From an uncultured Clostridia bacterium (GTDB lineage: Bacteria; Bacillota; Clostridia; TANB77; CAG-508): a DNA stretch of 63,159 nt. The position numbers and the translations under genes are program-made. The DNA is taken from positions 1-63,159 of the forward strand of contig CAKOVW010000001.1 in NCBI GenBank assembly GCA_934122125.1, in the 5' to 3' direction. Shown one piece after another: positions 33,263-42,629 of this stretch (positions within the stretch are counted from its first letter, which is position 1; the number at the start of each line of letters is the position of its first letter). The notes beneath the pieces were generated by a model, which saw only the letters and a list, made by a program, of their open reading frames with translations, was not told the origin of the DNA and searched no databases.

Positions 33263-34204
33263 TTATTTTAAAAATCCGCTTATAATTTGTTCCTCTGCTT
33301 CTTTTTCTGTAAGCCCAAGAGTCATAAGTTTAATAAGTTGTTCTCCTGCAATTTTTCCAATAGCAGCTTCATGAAGTAAACTTGCATCAACATCATTTGC
33401 TACTATCTTAGGAGTAGAAGTAACTTTGGCTTTACCCATAATAATTGCATCACATTCAACATGTCCAAAGCACTTATTATTGCCATTAACATTTGAGCTA
33501 AATTCTTGAACAGAATTATCTTTGGCAATAGCACGAGAAGCAACATGAACACTAGAATTTTCACCATTTAAGTCAATATCAAAAATGCTCTTAGCTGTTT
33601 GATTTCCAGATGTCATAACTCTTTCTGTAATAACCAAACTTGTATTATTGCCAAGTTCACCTTTAGTTTCACGAATTGTAGATGAAACACCCTCAATTTG
33701 AATAGTTTCCATTTCTAATGTAGAACCTTCTTCAAGATTTACAATTGTTTGTGGGTTTAAAATTCTATCTCCAGTTCCATTGCCTTCACCATAATGCTTT
33801 TCAATATATTTTACTTTAGCTCCTTTGGATAAGTGAAATGTATGAATACCATCATGTTCTGAAGTTTCACAAGAGCTATTATGAATACCACAACCTGCAA
33901 CAATTACTACATCAGCATTTTCACCAACATAAAAATCGTTATATACAACATCATTAAAACCTGCTTCAGTTAATATAACTGGAATGTGTACACTCTCATT
34001 TTTAGTATTTGGCTTTATAATAATATCAATACCAGGCTTGTCCTGTTTTGTAACAATATCAATATTTGCAGTAGTATTTCTTGCAACACCTTTACCATTT
34101 TCACGAATATTGTATGCACCAATTGGAGTTTTTTCAATATCAGCAATGGTTTTTAGTAGATTTTTTTCAATAGTATCTAATTTAGTTTCAATTTCATTAC
34201 TCAT
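33263..34204 (-). CDS. sufB: SufB/SufD-family Fe-S cluster scaffold protein
   Basis: A 313-residue SufBD-core protein (beta-helix). Family landmarks are IVAGCGIHNSSCETSEHDGIH, a VKYIEKHYGEG stretch, HVASRAIAKDNSVQEFSSNV, and the C-terminal HEAAIGKIAGEQLIKLMTLGLTEKEAEEQIISGFL. Much shorter than SufB of Escherichia coli (about 495), it lacks the long N-terminal region, as in the small SufB homologues paired only with SufC. The start at 34204 follows GGAGG by 8 bases. Two Cys (in CGIHNSSC) are the possible cluster ligands. It works with SufC encoded just before it. Confidence 0.9.
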   Translation of the reverse strand: MSNEIETKLDTIEKNLLKTIADIEKTPIGAYNIRENGKGVARNTTANIDIVTKQDKPGIDIIIKPNTKNESVHIPVILTEAGFNDVVYNDFYVGENADVVIVAGCGIHNSSCETSEHDGIHTFHLSKGAKVKYIEKHYGEGNGTGDRILNPQTIVNLEEGSTLEMETIQIEGVSSTIRETKGELGNNTSLVITERVMTSGNQTAKSIFDIDLNGENSSVHVASRAIAKDNSVQEFSSNVNGNNKCFGHVECDAIIMGKAKVTSTPKIVANDVDASLLHEAAIGKIAGEQLIKLMTLGLTEKEAEEQIISGFLK

Positions 34205-34205
34205 A

Positions 34206-34931
34206 TTAGTTACCTCCTTTTTCAAGCATTACTTTACATGGCTTTTGAGTGTTATTTAAAAGTAGGGGAAGAACCTCTTCTTTTTGACCAACAGCTTGTA
34301 CTTTTCCATCAACAAGTAAAATAATCTCATCTGCAATATTCAAAATTTTTTCTTGATGAGAAATAATAACAATTGAGGAATCACTAATTTCAGAATGCAT
34401 TTTTTCAAATACGGAAATTAAGCTATTAAAACTCCATAAATCAATACCAGCCTCAGGCTCGTCAAATACAGTAAGTTTAGACTTTTTAGCTGCAAGCATA
34501 GCAATCTCAATACGCTTTAATTCTCCACCAGAAAGTGAATTACTAACTTCTCTGTTTAAATAGTCTTTTGCACATAAACCTACATCAGATAAATAATTAC
34601 ATGCTTCTGAAACATTTATAGTGTTACCAGAGCTTAGTTCTATTAAATCTCTAACAGTTAACCCCTTGAATTTTACTGGTTGTTGAAAAGCAAAACCAAT
34701 TCCAAGTTTGGCCCTATCAGTTATTCCCATAGCAGTAATGTCTGTTCCATCAAAGAAAATACTACCAGAATCAGGCTTTAAAATGCCCATAATAATTTTA
34801 GCAAGAGTAGACTTCCCAGAACCATTAGGACCAGTTATTGCAACTAACTTGCTATTATCTATTTTTAAACTTATGTTATCTAAAATTTGTTTGTTATCTC
34901 TAAAATAGGAAATATTTTTAAGCTCTAACAT
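34206..34931 (-). CDS. sufC: Fe-S cluster assembly ATPase SufC
   Basis: A 241-residue ABC-type soluble ATPase: Walker A GPNGSGKST (about 35-43), signature LSGGELKRIEIA, Walker B LTVFDEPEAGIDLWS, which carries the SufC-type GID, and switch His in VIISHQEK. SufC powers Fe-S cluster assembly with SufB/SufD. The stop is one base before the SufBD start, so translation is probably coupled. RBS AGGAGG at 34940 region. Confidence 0.94.
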   Translation of the reverse strand: MLELKNISYFRDNKQILDNISLKIDNSKLVAITGPNGSGKSTLAKIIMGILKPDSGSIFFDGTDITAMGITDRAKLGIGFAFQQPVKFKGLTVRDLIELSSGNTINVSEACNYLSDVGLCAKDYLNREVSNSLSGGELKRIEIAMLAAKKSKLTVFDEPEAGIDLWSFNSLISVFEKMHSEISDSSIVIISHQEKILNIADEIILLVDGKVQAVGQKEEVLPLLLNNTQKPCKVMLEKGGN

Positions 34932-35019
34932 AATTTTACCTCCTTAAAATTTAGCACATATATTGTACCACAAAATGAGCAAAAATACTATATTTGGAAT
35001 AATATTTAGTAAAAAATAC

Positions 35020-35048
35020 TTGCTTTTACAAAAGAATGGTGTTAAAAT
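35020..35048 (+). promoter_or_regulatory. SigA-type promoter of pheS-pheT
   Basis: TTGCTT, 17-base spacer, TAAAAT; transcription would start near 35055, just before the T-box Stem I. Confidence 0.6.
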
Positions 35049-35054
35049 ATAAAA

Positions 35055-35300
35055 CATGAAAAACAAAGCCAATAAAAAAGCAAAGTAAGTAAAAGACAAG
35101 ATAGTCTTAGAGAGTAGGAATGGTGGAAACCTACACTATCCTTTTACAGAAATTTCACTTTTTTGGGTCTTTTTTTGAAAAAAGTAGGAAAAAGCGGTTG
35201 CACCGTTATAGCTATAACAAGGTTAATTATAAATAATTAATAAATTTAGGTGGTACCACGAATCCGTTTCGTCCTATGCAGGGCAAAACGGATTTTTTGT
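35055..35300 (+). ncRNA. T-box riboswitch, phenylalanine specific, upstream of pheS-pheT
   Basis: The T-box core AGGTGGTACCACG is at 35248-35260, followed by the terminator stem AATCCGTTT...AAACGGATT with a T run (35261-35297). Stem I can be drawn: base helix AAAAAAG (35074-35080)/CTTTTTT (35158-35164), specifier loop CAAAGTAA (35081-35088) opposite AGAAATTTCA (35148-35157), then helices GTAAAAG/CTTTTAC, GATAGT/ACTATC and GTAGG/CCTAC. The specifier loop contains UUC (35154-35156) followed by A, the Phe codon. Uncharged tRNA-Phe should favour the antiterminator and turn pheST on. Confidence 0.92.
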
Positions 35301-35321
35301 ATTAACCGGAAAGGAATACAT

Positions 35322-36341
35322 ATGCAAGAACAAATTGCTAAAATTAAAGAAAATGCACTAAATGAAATAAATAGTGCAAAAAATGCAAAAGAATTAGATG
35401 AAGTAAGAGTTAAATACTTAGGAAAAAAAGGTGAGCTTACTTTAATATTAAGAGGAATGGGAGGACTTTCTGCAGAAGAAAGACCTATTATTGGTAGCCT
35501 AGTTAACCAAGTAAGAGATGAGCTAGAAGCTAAAATTGAAGATGGAGAAAAACATTTTGCTGACTTAGAAATACAAAATAGGCTAGCAAGTGAAAATATA
35601 GATGTTACAATGCCAAGTAAAAAGGTAAACTTAGGAAGTGTACATCCAATAACACAAATCATTAAGGACGTAGAAGAAATTTTTATTGGTATGGGATATG
35701 AAATTGCAGATGGACCAGAAGTAGAGCTTGCTACATATAATTTTGATAAATTGAATACTCCACCAGATCATCCAGCAAGAGATATACAAGACACATTTTA
35801 TATTACAGACGATATAGTGCTTCGTTCACAAACATCACCAGTGCAAGCAAGAGTAATGGAAAGCCAAAAACCGCCAATTAAAATAATTTGCCCAGGTGCA
35901 GTGTATCGTTCAGACAGTGTAGATGCAACACACTCACCAGTGTTCCACCAAATAGAAGGTCTAGTAATTGATAAAAACATATCAATGGCAGATTTAAAGG
36001 GAACATTGGCAATGTTTACTAAAAAATGTTTAGGAGAAAAAACAGAAATTAGATTTAGACCACATCATTTTCCATTTACAGAGCCAAGTGCAGAAGCTGA
36101 TGTATCATGCTTTGTATGTGGAGGAAAAGGCTGTAGAGTATGTAAGGGAGAAGGATGGATAGAGCTTTTAGGCTGTGGAATGGTACATCCAAATGTACTT
36201 AGAAATTGTGGAATTGACCCAGAAGAGTATTCAGGTTTTGCTTTTGGATTTGGCGTAGAAAGAATTGCTATGGCTAAATTTGGAATTGATGATATGCGTT
36301 TATTATATGAAAATGATGTTAGATTTTTAAAGCAATTTTAA
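35322..36341 (+). CDS. pheS: phenylalanine--tRNA ligase alpha subunit
   Basis: A 339-residue class II synthetase subunit: N-terminal coiled coil (about 1-90), motif 2 region PGAVYRSDSVDATHSPVFHQIEG, zinc-ribbon-like CFVCGGKGCRVCKGEGW near 265-281, and motif 3 GFGVERIAMAKFGIDD near the end. Start ATG 35322 has AAAGGA upstream; the earlier in-frame start lies in the T-box terminator. Regulated by the T-box leader. Confidence 0.98.
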   Translation: MQEQIAKIKENALNEINSAKNAKELDEVRVKYLGKKGELTLILRGMGGLSAEERPIIGSLVNQVRDELEAKIEDGEKHFADLEIQNRLASENIDVTMPSKKVNLGSVHPITQIIKDVEEIFIGMGYEIADGPEVELATYNFDKLNTPPDHPARDIQDTFYITDDIVLRSQTSPVQARVMESQKPPIKIICPGAVYRSDSVDATHSPVFHQIEGLVIDKNISMADLKGTLAMFTKKCLGEKTEIRFRPHHFPFTEPSAEADVSCFVCGGKGCRVCKGEGWIELLGCGMVHPNVLRNCGIDPEEYSGFAFGFGVERIAMAKFGIDDMRLLYENDVRFLKQF

Positions 36342-36377
36342 GTTTGATTGAAAAAGAAAAAAGAAAGGATGATAGAG

Positions 36378-38786
36378 ATGAAAGCAAGCATAGAGTGGTT
36401 AAAAGAATATGCAGATATAAATGTAACTGCTAAGGAACTAGCAGATACACTAACAATGACAGGTTCTAAAGTAGAAACAATAGAAGAACAAGGAGCAGAT
36501 ATTCAGAATGTTGTTGTAGGAAAAATATTAGAGATTAAGCCACATGAAGACTCTGATCACTTAGTAGTAACAAAAGTAAATATAGGAACTGAAATTTTAC
36601 AAATAGTAACAGGGGCAAAAAATATTAATGTAGGAGATATAGTTCCAATAGCAAAAGATGGAGCAAAACTTCCAGGTGGAGTAGAAATTAAAACAGGAAA
36701 ACTAAGAGGAGTAGATTCTTGCGGAATGATGTGTTCCGTAGGAGAATTAGGACTAGATATTAATAACTATCCAAACCAAATTGCAGAGGGAATAATGATA
36801 TTAGATCCTAAAATGGAAGAGAAAATAGGGGAAGATATAAAAGAAGTATTAGGAATAAACCAAACTGTAATTGATTTTGAAATTACTCCAAATAGACCAG
36901 ATTGTCTATCAATAGAAGGGTTAGGCAGAGAAGTAGCAGTTTCTTTAAATGAACTTTTTAAAGCACCACGAAAAAATATAGATGAAATGCAAGTTGAAGA
37001 TAAAGATAATGTAGACGGAATAACTGTTGAAATTACAGCACCAGATTTATGTTATAGATATATTGCTAGAGTTGTAAAAAATGTAAAAATTGCACCATCT
37101 CCTGATTGGATGGTAAAAAGATTAAATAGTTGTGGAATAAGAGCAATAAATAACATTGTAGATATTACAAATTATGTTATGCTAGAAATGGGTCAGCCAA
37201 TGCATGCTTTTGATATAAATTCAATTGATGGAAAGCATATTACTGTTAGAAGAGCTAAAAATGGAGAAAAAATAATTACTTTAGATGACCAAGAAAGAGA
37301 ACTAAATGAAAATATGTTAGTTATAGCAGATTCTAAAAAACCAGTAGCTATTGCAGGAGTTATGGGTGGCCAAAATTCAGAAATAGAGGAAAGTACTCAA
37401 ACAGTAGTATTTGAATCAGCAGTGTTTAATGGAGGAAGTGTAAGAAAAACAGCAAAGGCGGTAGGATTAAGAACAGAGGCTTCTAGCCGTTACGAAAAAG
37501 GTTTATCACCAGAAAATGCTATAAGAGCAGTTAATAGGGCAGTAGAATTAGTAGAATTATTAGGAGCAGGAGAAGCAGTAGATGGAAAAGTTGATGTTTA
37601 TCCAACTAAACAAAAGGTAAATAGTATTCCACTAAATGTAGAGAGAATAAATGCCTTAATAGGAACAAACTTATCAAAGCAAGAAATGATACAAATTTTA
37701 GAAAAGCTAGATATGAAAATTGAAAATGATATGGTAATTCCACCATATTTTAGACAAGATGTTGAGCAATTAGCAGATGTAGCAGAAGAAGTTTTAAGAT
37801 TTTACGGATATGATAAACTAGGTACTACACTAATAAATGCAGAAACTACTTTAGGAGGAAGAAATAAAGAACAAAAAATATCTGATGAAGTTTCAAAATT
37901 CTTAGTAAATATAGGACTATCAGAAATATGTACATTTGGATTTTTGAGTGAAAAAGACTTAGCAAAATGCAATATCACAGGGGATAATGTATTTTTGAAA
38001 GAAGCGGTGAGAATACAAAATCCACTTAGTGAAGATTACAACTTGATGAAAACTACATCTATACCAACAATGATGCAAATGCTTGCTAATAATAATAATT
38101 ACAAAAATAAAGATGTAAAATTATTTGATTTGTCTAGAATATATCAAAATAAAAATGAAGCAATAGAAAAAGGAGAATTACCTCTAGAAAGTAACATTTT
38201 AACAATTGGTATGTATAGCGATTTAGAGGATTTTTATACACTAAAAGGAATTGTTGAAAATGTAATAGAATTGGCAGGAGTTGCTAGATTTGACATCAAA
38301 AAAGAAAGTGAAAATGCAATGTATCATCCAGGTAGATGTGCAATCTTTAAAGTTGGAAATGATGTAATTGCAACATTTGGAGAAGCTAACCCATTACTTA
38401 CAAAAAATTATGATATAACTCAAAGAGTACTATTAGCAGAAATTAACTTGGATAAAATTGCAAAATATGCAAGAAAGAATAAAAAATATGCTCCAATTAT
38501 AAAATTCCCAGCAATTGAAAGAGATATTGCAATGGTAGTAAATGAGGAAGTAGAAGTTGGAGAAATTGAAAAAATTATTCAAAAGAAGGCTAAGAAAAAT
38601 TTAGAAGAAGCTAAGTTATTTGATGTTTATAGAAGTGAAAAACTTGGAGAAAACAAAAAGAGTGTTGCATATAGCTTGAAATTTAGAGTTCCAGATAGAA
38701 CACTAAAAGATGAAGAAATAAATGGAATTATGAAAGAAATAATTGCAGAGCTTGAAAAAACTATAGGTGCAGAATTAAGAAAATAA
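36378..38786 (+). CDS. pheT: phenylalanine--tRNA ligase beta subunit
   Basis: An 802-residue subunit with the full bacterial domain set: N-terminal tRNA-binding EMAP-like OB fold (about 40-150, with GxKLPGGVEIKTGKLRGVDSCGMMCS), B3/B4 editing domain (about 210-390), B5 (about 405-475), catalytic-like core (about 480-690) and the C-terminal ferredoxin-fold anticodon-binding domain (about 710-802, FPAIERDIAMVV). ATG 36378 follows AAAGGATGATAG. It assembles as alpha2-beta2 with PheS. Confidence 0.98.
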   Translation: MKASIEWLKEYADINVTAKELADTLTMTGSKVETIEEQGADIQNVVVGKILEIKPHEDSDHLVVTKVNIGTEILQIVTGAKNINVGDIVPIAKDGAKLPGGVEIKTGKLRGVDSCGMMCSVGELGLDINNYPNQIAEGIMILDPKMEEKIGEDIKEVLGINQTVIDFEITPNRPDCLSIEGLGREVAVSLNELFKAPRKNIDEMQVEDKDNVDGITVEITAPDLCYRYIARVVKNVKIAPSPDWMVKRLNSCGIRAINNIVDITNYVMLEMGQPMHAFDINSIDGKHITVRRAKNGEKIITLDDQERELNENMLVIADSKKPVAIAGVMGGQNSEIEESTQTVVFESAVFNGGSVRKTAKAVGLRTEASSRYEKGLSPENAIRAVNRAVELVELLGAGEAVDGKVDVYPTKQKVNSIPLNVERINALIGTNLSKQEMIQILEKLDMKIENDMVIPPYFRQDVEQLADVAEEVLRFYGYDKLGTTLINAETTLGGRNKEQKISDEVSKFLVNIGLSEICTFGFLSEKDLAKCNITGDNVFLKEAVRIQNPLSEDYNLMKTTSIPTMMQMLANNNNYKNKDVKLFDLSRIYQNKNEAIEKGELPLESNILTIGMYSDLEDFYTLKGIVENVIELAGVARFDIKKESENAMYHPGRCAIFKVGNDVIATFGEANPLLTKNYDITQRVLLAEINLDKIAKYARKNKKYAPIIKFPAIERDIAMVVNEEVEVGEIEKIIQKKAKKNLEEAKLFDVYRSEKLGENKKSVAYSLKFRVPDRTLKDEEINGIMKEIIAELEKTIGAELRK

Positions 38787-38792
38787 TAAAAT

Positions 38793-38820
38793 AAAAAGTG
38801 GCTTATATAAGCCACTTTTT
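38793..38820. terminator. bidirectional terminator between pheT and the arginase gene
   Basis: Nearly perfect palindrome AAAAAGTGGCTTA-TA-TAAGCCACTTTTT; the end of the arginase gene touches it. Confidence 0.88.
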
Positions 38821-39857
38821 TAAAATTTTTCAATCCATTTATTTAAAATATTTGTAGCAATTTCTTTAGTAATATTATCCTTATCAAATAAAGGATTATA
38901 TTCAACTAAGTCAGCTGATTTAATAATGTCAACATATTTGGTTATTTCATCTGCCAATAAATATGTTTCTTCTAAGTTAATTCCATTTTTTGCTGGAATA
39001 GAAACTCCAGGTGCAACTTCTGGATCTATTAGATCTAGGTCAAAACTAATATGTACACCATCAGTTCCATTAGAAGCAATAGCAAATGCCTTTTTACAAA
39101 TTTCTTCAACTCCATATTTTTTAATATCTTCAGTAGAAAATACAGTAACACCTGCATCTAGAACATTTCCCCATTCCCATGGGTCAATATCTCTACCACC
39201 AACAATAACCGCATTTTTAGGATTATAAAATGGACCATCATGAAAATCAGCTAACATGCTCTTTTCATAATGAGTAGCAACTGCTAAAGGTAAACCATGT
39301 AAATTACCAGTAACAGAAGTAGGGTATGTATTAAAATCAGCATGAGAATCAAACCAAATAATTCCCATATTTTTATTTTCCTTAATAGAAGCTAAACTAG
39401 AACCAATTGCAACAATATGATCTCCACCAACAAGTAAAGGAAACTCACCATTTTGTATTACAGTACGAGTGGTGTTATATAATCTTTCATTGAAATCATT
39501 AATTCCAGCTAAATTCCTTTTTTCATTTTTAGAATCTAATGCTTTTACTGCTAGAACCAAATTATGCATTTTTTCATAGTATAAATTTTTCTCCTCATCA
39601 CTCATATTTTTTTCAAAATGTATTTCATGCATATCTAATAAAAGAGAGTTAAAGTTATCTACAAAATGATTAATATCTTTATTATTAGAAGACGTATATA
39701 GCTTCATTTCTTCATTTTTTTTGATACTCTTTAATACATAGTTTTGAGAAATATTACTTGATTTTAAGTCTTTTGTTAAGACTTGTGCTCCAAGTTCAGC
39801 ACCATCAATTTTTAAACCTAAATCAGTGCATGCACTTATAATTGATACTTTTTTCAT
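38820..39857 (-). CDS. arginase/agmatinase/formiminoglutamase family protein
   Basis: A ureohydrolase-superfamily enzyme of 345 residues. The binuclear manganese ligands are all present: H147 in GGDH, D170/H172/D174 in FDSHADF (DSHAD instead of the more usual DAHAD), and D273/D275 in SFDLDLIDP. The C-terminal SADLVEYNP matches arginase more than agmatinase. About 45 extra helical residues lie before GGDH compared with typical arginase (about 300 residues). Hydrolysis of arginine to ornithine and urea is the likeliest reaction. It has its own upstream region with a palindrome; start 39857 after AAAGGA. Confidence 0.88.
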   Translation of the reverse strand: MKKVSIISACTDLGLKIDGAELGAQVLTKDLKSSNISQNYVLKSIKKNEEMKLYTSSNNKDINHFVDNFNSLLLDMHEIHFEKNMSDEEKNLYYEKMHNLVLAVKALDSKNEKRNLAGINDFNERLYNTTRTVIQNGEFPLLVGGDHIVAIGSSLASIKENKNMGIIWFDSHADFNTYPTSVTGNLHGLPLAVATHYEKSMLADFHDGPFYNPKNAVIVGGRDIDPWEWGNVLDAGVTVFSTEDIKKYGVEEICKKAFAIASNGTDGVHISFDLDLIDPEVAPGVSIPAKNGINLEETYLLADEITKYVDIIKSADLVEYNPLFDKDNITKEIATNILNKWIEKF

Positions 39858-39895
39858 TTTAAAATTCCTTTCAATCACTTTAACTATAGTGATGA

Positions 39896-39907
39896 TGATA
39901 ATTATCA
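39896..39907. promoter_or_regulatory. 12-base perfect palindrome upstream of the arginase gene
   Basis: TGATAATTATCA, about 40 bases before the start codon, overlapping the likely -10 region on the minus strand (TTGCTT about 17 bases upstream of AATTAT). It is the place for a repressor operator and is reminiscent of, but not identical to, an ArgR/AhrC half-site pair. Confidence 0.35.
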
Positions 39908-39940
39908 AACATCAGTAATTAAGCAAAAATCATTATACCA

Positions 39941-39970
39941 ATAAAAAAAGAAAAAGTCTAGTACTTTTTC
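39941..39970 (-). terminator. terminator after mutS2
   Basis: On the minus strand GAAAAAGT-ACTAG-ACTTTTTC followed by seven T. Confidence 0.85.
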
Positions 39971-42325
39971 TCATTTTATATCAACAATAGTTACGCCCAT
40001 TTCACCTTCGCCAAATGTACCTACTCTAAAACTTTTAACATGAGGATGTTGTTTTAAAAATACATGAATTCCCTCACGAAGTTTTCCAGTACCTTTACCA
40101 TGAACAATTCTAACTGGAGAGATATTGGCAGAGGCACAGTTATCTAAATACTTATCAATAACATAAATAGCTTCATCTACATTTTGACCAATAACATTTA
40201 TTTCAGGAGATATACTCTTAGTTTTTGATTCTTTGTCAGTTGTAACTTTTCCTGTTGACTTTGTTTTAATAGTATTATTCAAGCTCTTTCTTAAATCTGA
40301 AAGTTTAATATTCATTTTCATACTTCCAACTTGTACTTGAACTTCATGTGATTTATTTACTGAATTTCCAATAACAAAACCATTTGTTCCAAGCGAAGTA
40401 ATATAAACGCTTAATCCATCTTTAATATCATCTTGAGTTAGTTCTTCCAAAGTATTATTTTGTTCACTATAGTGAAAAGAATTTAAACTTTTTAAATTAT
40501 CATTTAATTTATTCCTTAAATTGTTAGCTTGTTTTAAATTAGAAGAACTATTAAGCTCATGGATTATTTCTGTGGCTTGCTCTTTAGCAGAAAGTAAAAT
40601 ATCTCTAGCTTCTAACTTAGCGTTTTCTAACATTTGAGCCTTTTTAGCCAAAACATCATCTTGCTTTTGTTCCAAACTTTTTCTTAGAATTTCTATTTGT
40701 CTTAAATTTTTATCAGTTTCTTCTTTTTGTTTTTCAATTTTCAACTTGCTATCATAAATGCTCTTTAACAATTCTTCAATAGAAATTTTATCTTCTTTTA
40801 AATGATTACTTGCTACACTTAGAATTTGCTCATTTAAACCAAGCCTTTTACTAATAGCAAAAGCATTACTCTTACCAGGAATACCAACTAGTAATTTGTA
40901 AGTAGGCTTTAAATTGTCTATATCAAACTCAAAACTTGCATTTTCAAAACCATCTGTAACTAAGGCAAATTCTTTTAATTCTTGATAATGAGTAGTACAA
41001 CAAACTAAACTACCAATATTTTTTAAGTAACTTAAAATACTAATTGCAAGTGCAGCACCTTCTAGGGGGTCTGTACCAGAGCCAAGCTCATCTAATAGAA
41101 TTAAACTATTATCATCAGCCATGTTAGTGATCTGTACGATATTTTTCATATGAGCAGAAAAGGTACTAAGAGATTCTTGAATACTTTGTTCATCACCAAT
41201 ATCAGCAAAAATATGAGAAAATACGCATATACTACTACTTTCATTGCATGGAATAGGAATTCCAGAATAAGCCATCAAAAGTAATAATCCAACAGTTTTT
41301 AAAGCAACAGTTTTACCACCAGTATTAGGACCAGTAATTAAAAGAGAAACATAGTCTTTGCCCAAACCAATATCTATAGGCACAACAACATCTTTATCAA
41401 TCAAAGGGTGCTTAGCCTTAAAAAGAGATACAAATTTTTCTTGGTTTAATGTAGGAGTAATACTAAAATTATCAATACCAAAATTAGCCTTTGCAAAAAT
41501 TAAATCAATATTAGCAATTAAATTTAAATCATTTTTTAATTCCAAAGTATATTCGTAAAGTGAAGAAGAAAGAATGTGCAAAATTTTTTCAATTTCTAAA
41601 TCCTCTTCAATTTTTATATGACTTATTTTATTATTTAATTCAAACACACTAGTAGGCTCAATGTATAAAGTAGAACCGCTACTAGAAGTATCATGAATAA
41701 AACCTTTTATATAGCTTCTATATTCTTCTCTAACTGGAATAACATAACGATTATTACGAATAGTAACAATTGGTTCCATTATATATTTAGCATAAGTACT
41801 AGAATGAATATAGCTGTTTAATTTATCTTTTACTTCTTGCTCAAAATTCTTTCTATTTCTACGTAAACTAGCAAGTTTACTAGAAGCATTATCAGCAACT
41901 GTATTCTCATCAATTAATTTATTAAAAATATTATTTTCAATTGAAACATTGGAATATAGACAATCAAAGTACTTTTCTAAAAGATTAAAAGAAGAAGTGT
42001 TATCTTTATAAAAGTACTCTTTTAATTCTCTACACATTTTTAATAGCATGGCAAAATTAAGTAATCCTTTTATAGACAAAGTTTGATTACTTTCCAAAAT
42101 TTTAATATACTTTTCTAACTCATCAGTTTCGTAAAAAGGGGGAATACCCTTTTGATGTAATAAATTATCAGCTTGCTTTGTTTCGCTAAGTAAAATATCA
42201 ACCTGTTCAAATGTAAAACTAGGAACTAATTGCTCACACAATTTTTTTCCTAAATAAGTTTTACAATATTTTTTTAATCTTTCAATAATTTGATTATATT
42301 CTAATTTATTTAAAATAGCTTCCAT
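39971..42325 (-). CDS. mutS2: endonuclease MutS2 (RqcU)
   Basis: A 784-residue MutS-family ATPase without the mismatch-recognition domains. Core and clamp region about 1-310; ABC-type ATPase with Walker A GPNTGGKTVALK (about 328-339), LILLDELGSGTDPLEG and TTHYQELKEF; a long coiled coil (about 520-630); KOW-like segment; and a C-terminal Smr domain (about 705-784) with INVIGQNVDEAI and VRIVHGKGTGKLREG. In Bacillus MutS2 splits collided ribosomes and limits recombination. ATG 42325 is chosen, with GAGGT 6 bases upstream; longer in-frame starts are in the promoter. Confidence 0.96.
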   Translation of the reverse strand: MEAILNKLEYNQIIERLKKYCKTYLGKKLCEQLVPSFTFEQVDILLSETKQADNLLHQKGIPPFYETDELEKYIKILESNQTLSIKGLLNFAMLLKMCRELKEYFYKDNTSSFNLLEKYFDCLYSNVSIENNIFNKLIDENTVADNASSKLASLRRNRKNFEQEVKDKLNSYIHSSTYAKYIMEPIVTIRNNRYVIPVREEYRSYIKGFIHDTSSSGSTLYIEPTSVFELNNKISHIKIEEDLEIEKILHILSSSLYEYTLELKNDLNLIANIDLIFAKANFGIDNFSITPTLNQEKFVSLFKAKHPLIDKDVVVPIDIGLGKDYVSLLITGPNTGGKTVALKTVGLLLLMAYSGIPIPCNESSSICVFSHIFADIGDEQSIQESLSTFSAHMKNIVQITNMADDNSLILLDELGSGTDPLEGAALAISILSYLKNIGSLVCCTTHYQELKEFALVTDGFENASFEFDIDNLKPTYKLLVGIPGKSNAFAISKRLGLNEQILSVASNHLKEDKISIEELLKSIYDSKLKIEKQKEETDKNLRQIEILRKSLEQKQDDVLAKKAQMLENAKLEARDILLSAKEQATEIIHELNSSSNLKQANNLRNKLNDNLKSLNSFHYSEQNNTLEELTQDDIKDGLSVYITSLGTNGFVIGNSVNKSHEVQVQVGSMKMNIKLSDLRKSLNNTIKTKSTGKVTTDKESKTKSISPEINVIGQNVDEAIYVIDKYLDNCASANISPVRIVHGKGTGKLREGIHVFLKQHPHVKSFRVGTFGEGEMGVTIVDIK

Positions 42326-42343
42326 AATTAACCTCACACACAT

Positions 42344-42372
42344 ATTATGCCACAAAATCAAGGAAAAAACAA
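42344..42372 (-). promoter_or_regulatory. SigA-type promoter of mutS2
   Basis: On the minus strand TTGTTT, 17-base spacer, CATAAT, close before the start codon. Confidence 0.5.
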
Positions 42373-42417
42373 GATGAAAATAAGACATAAAAAACTTAAT
42401 TTCCCACAAAATTACTA

Positions 42418-42446
42418 TTGAAATTGTTATTTTTTTATGTTATAAC
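42418..42446 (+). promoter_or_regulatory. SigA-type promoter of the small membrane protein-cdaA-truA unit
   Basis: TTGAAA, 17-base spacer, TATAAC, 33 bases before the small ORF. Confidence 0.55.
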
Positions 42447-42479
42447 TAATATTAGTTTGAGATGAAAGGAATGAATAAA

Positions 42480-42611
42480 ATGGACAAAAATACAAAACGT
42501 AAAAGAGATATAGGAAAAATTGCAACTAAAATAATGGGATTAATATTAGCTCTTATGATGGTTTTATCAGTTGCAGCTACTTTAATTTATTATATTGTTT
42601 TTAATAAATAA
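42480..42611 (+). CDS. 43-residue single-pass membrane protein
   Basis: A small reading frame with a basic N-terminus (MDKNTKRKRDIGKIATK) and one hydrophobic helix (about 19-39, MGLILALMMVLSVAATLIYYI). AAAGGA lies 9 bases upstream of ATG 42480; an in-frame ATG at 42471 abuts the RBS and is less likely. It comes 18 bases before cdaA in the same transcript, and its size and layout resemble Prli42/DUF4044-type mini-proteins, although I cannot assign it to a family. It could modulate the membrane cyclase CdaA. Confidence 0.65.
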   Translation: MDKNTKRKRDIGKIATKIMGLILALMMVLSVAATLIYYIVFNK

Positions 42612-42629
42612 TAACAAAAGAGGTAAAAT

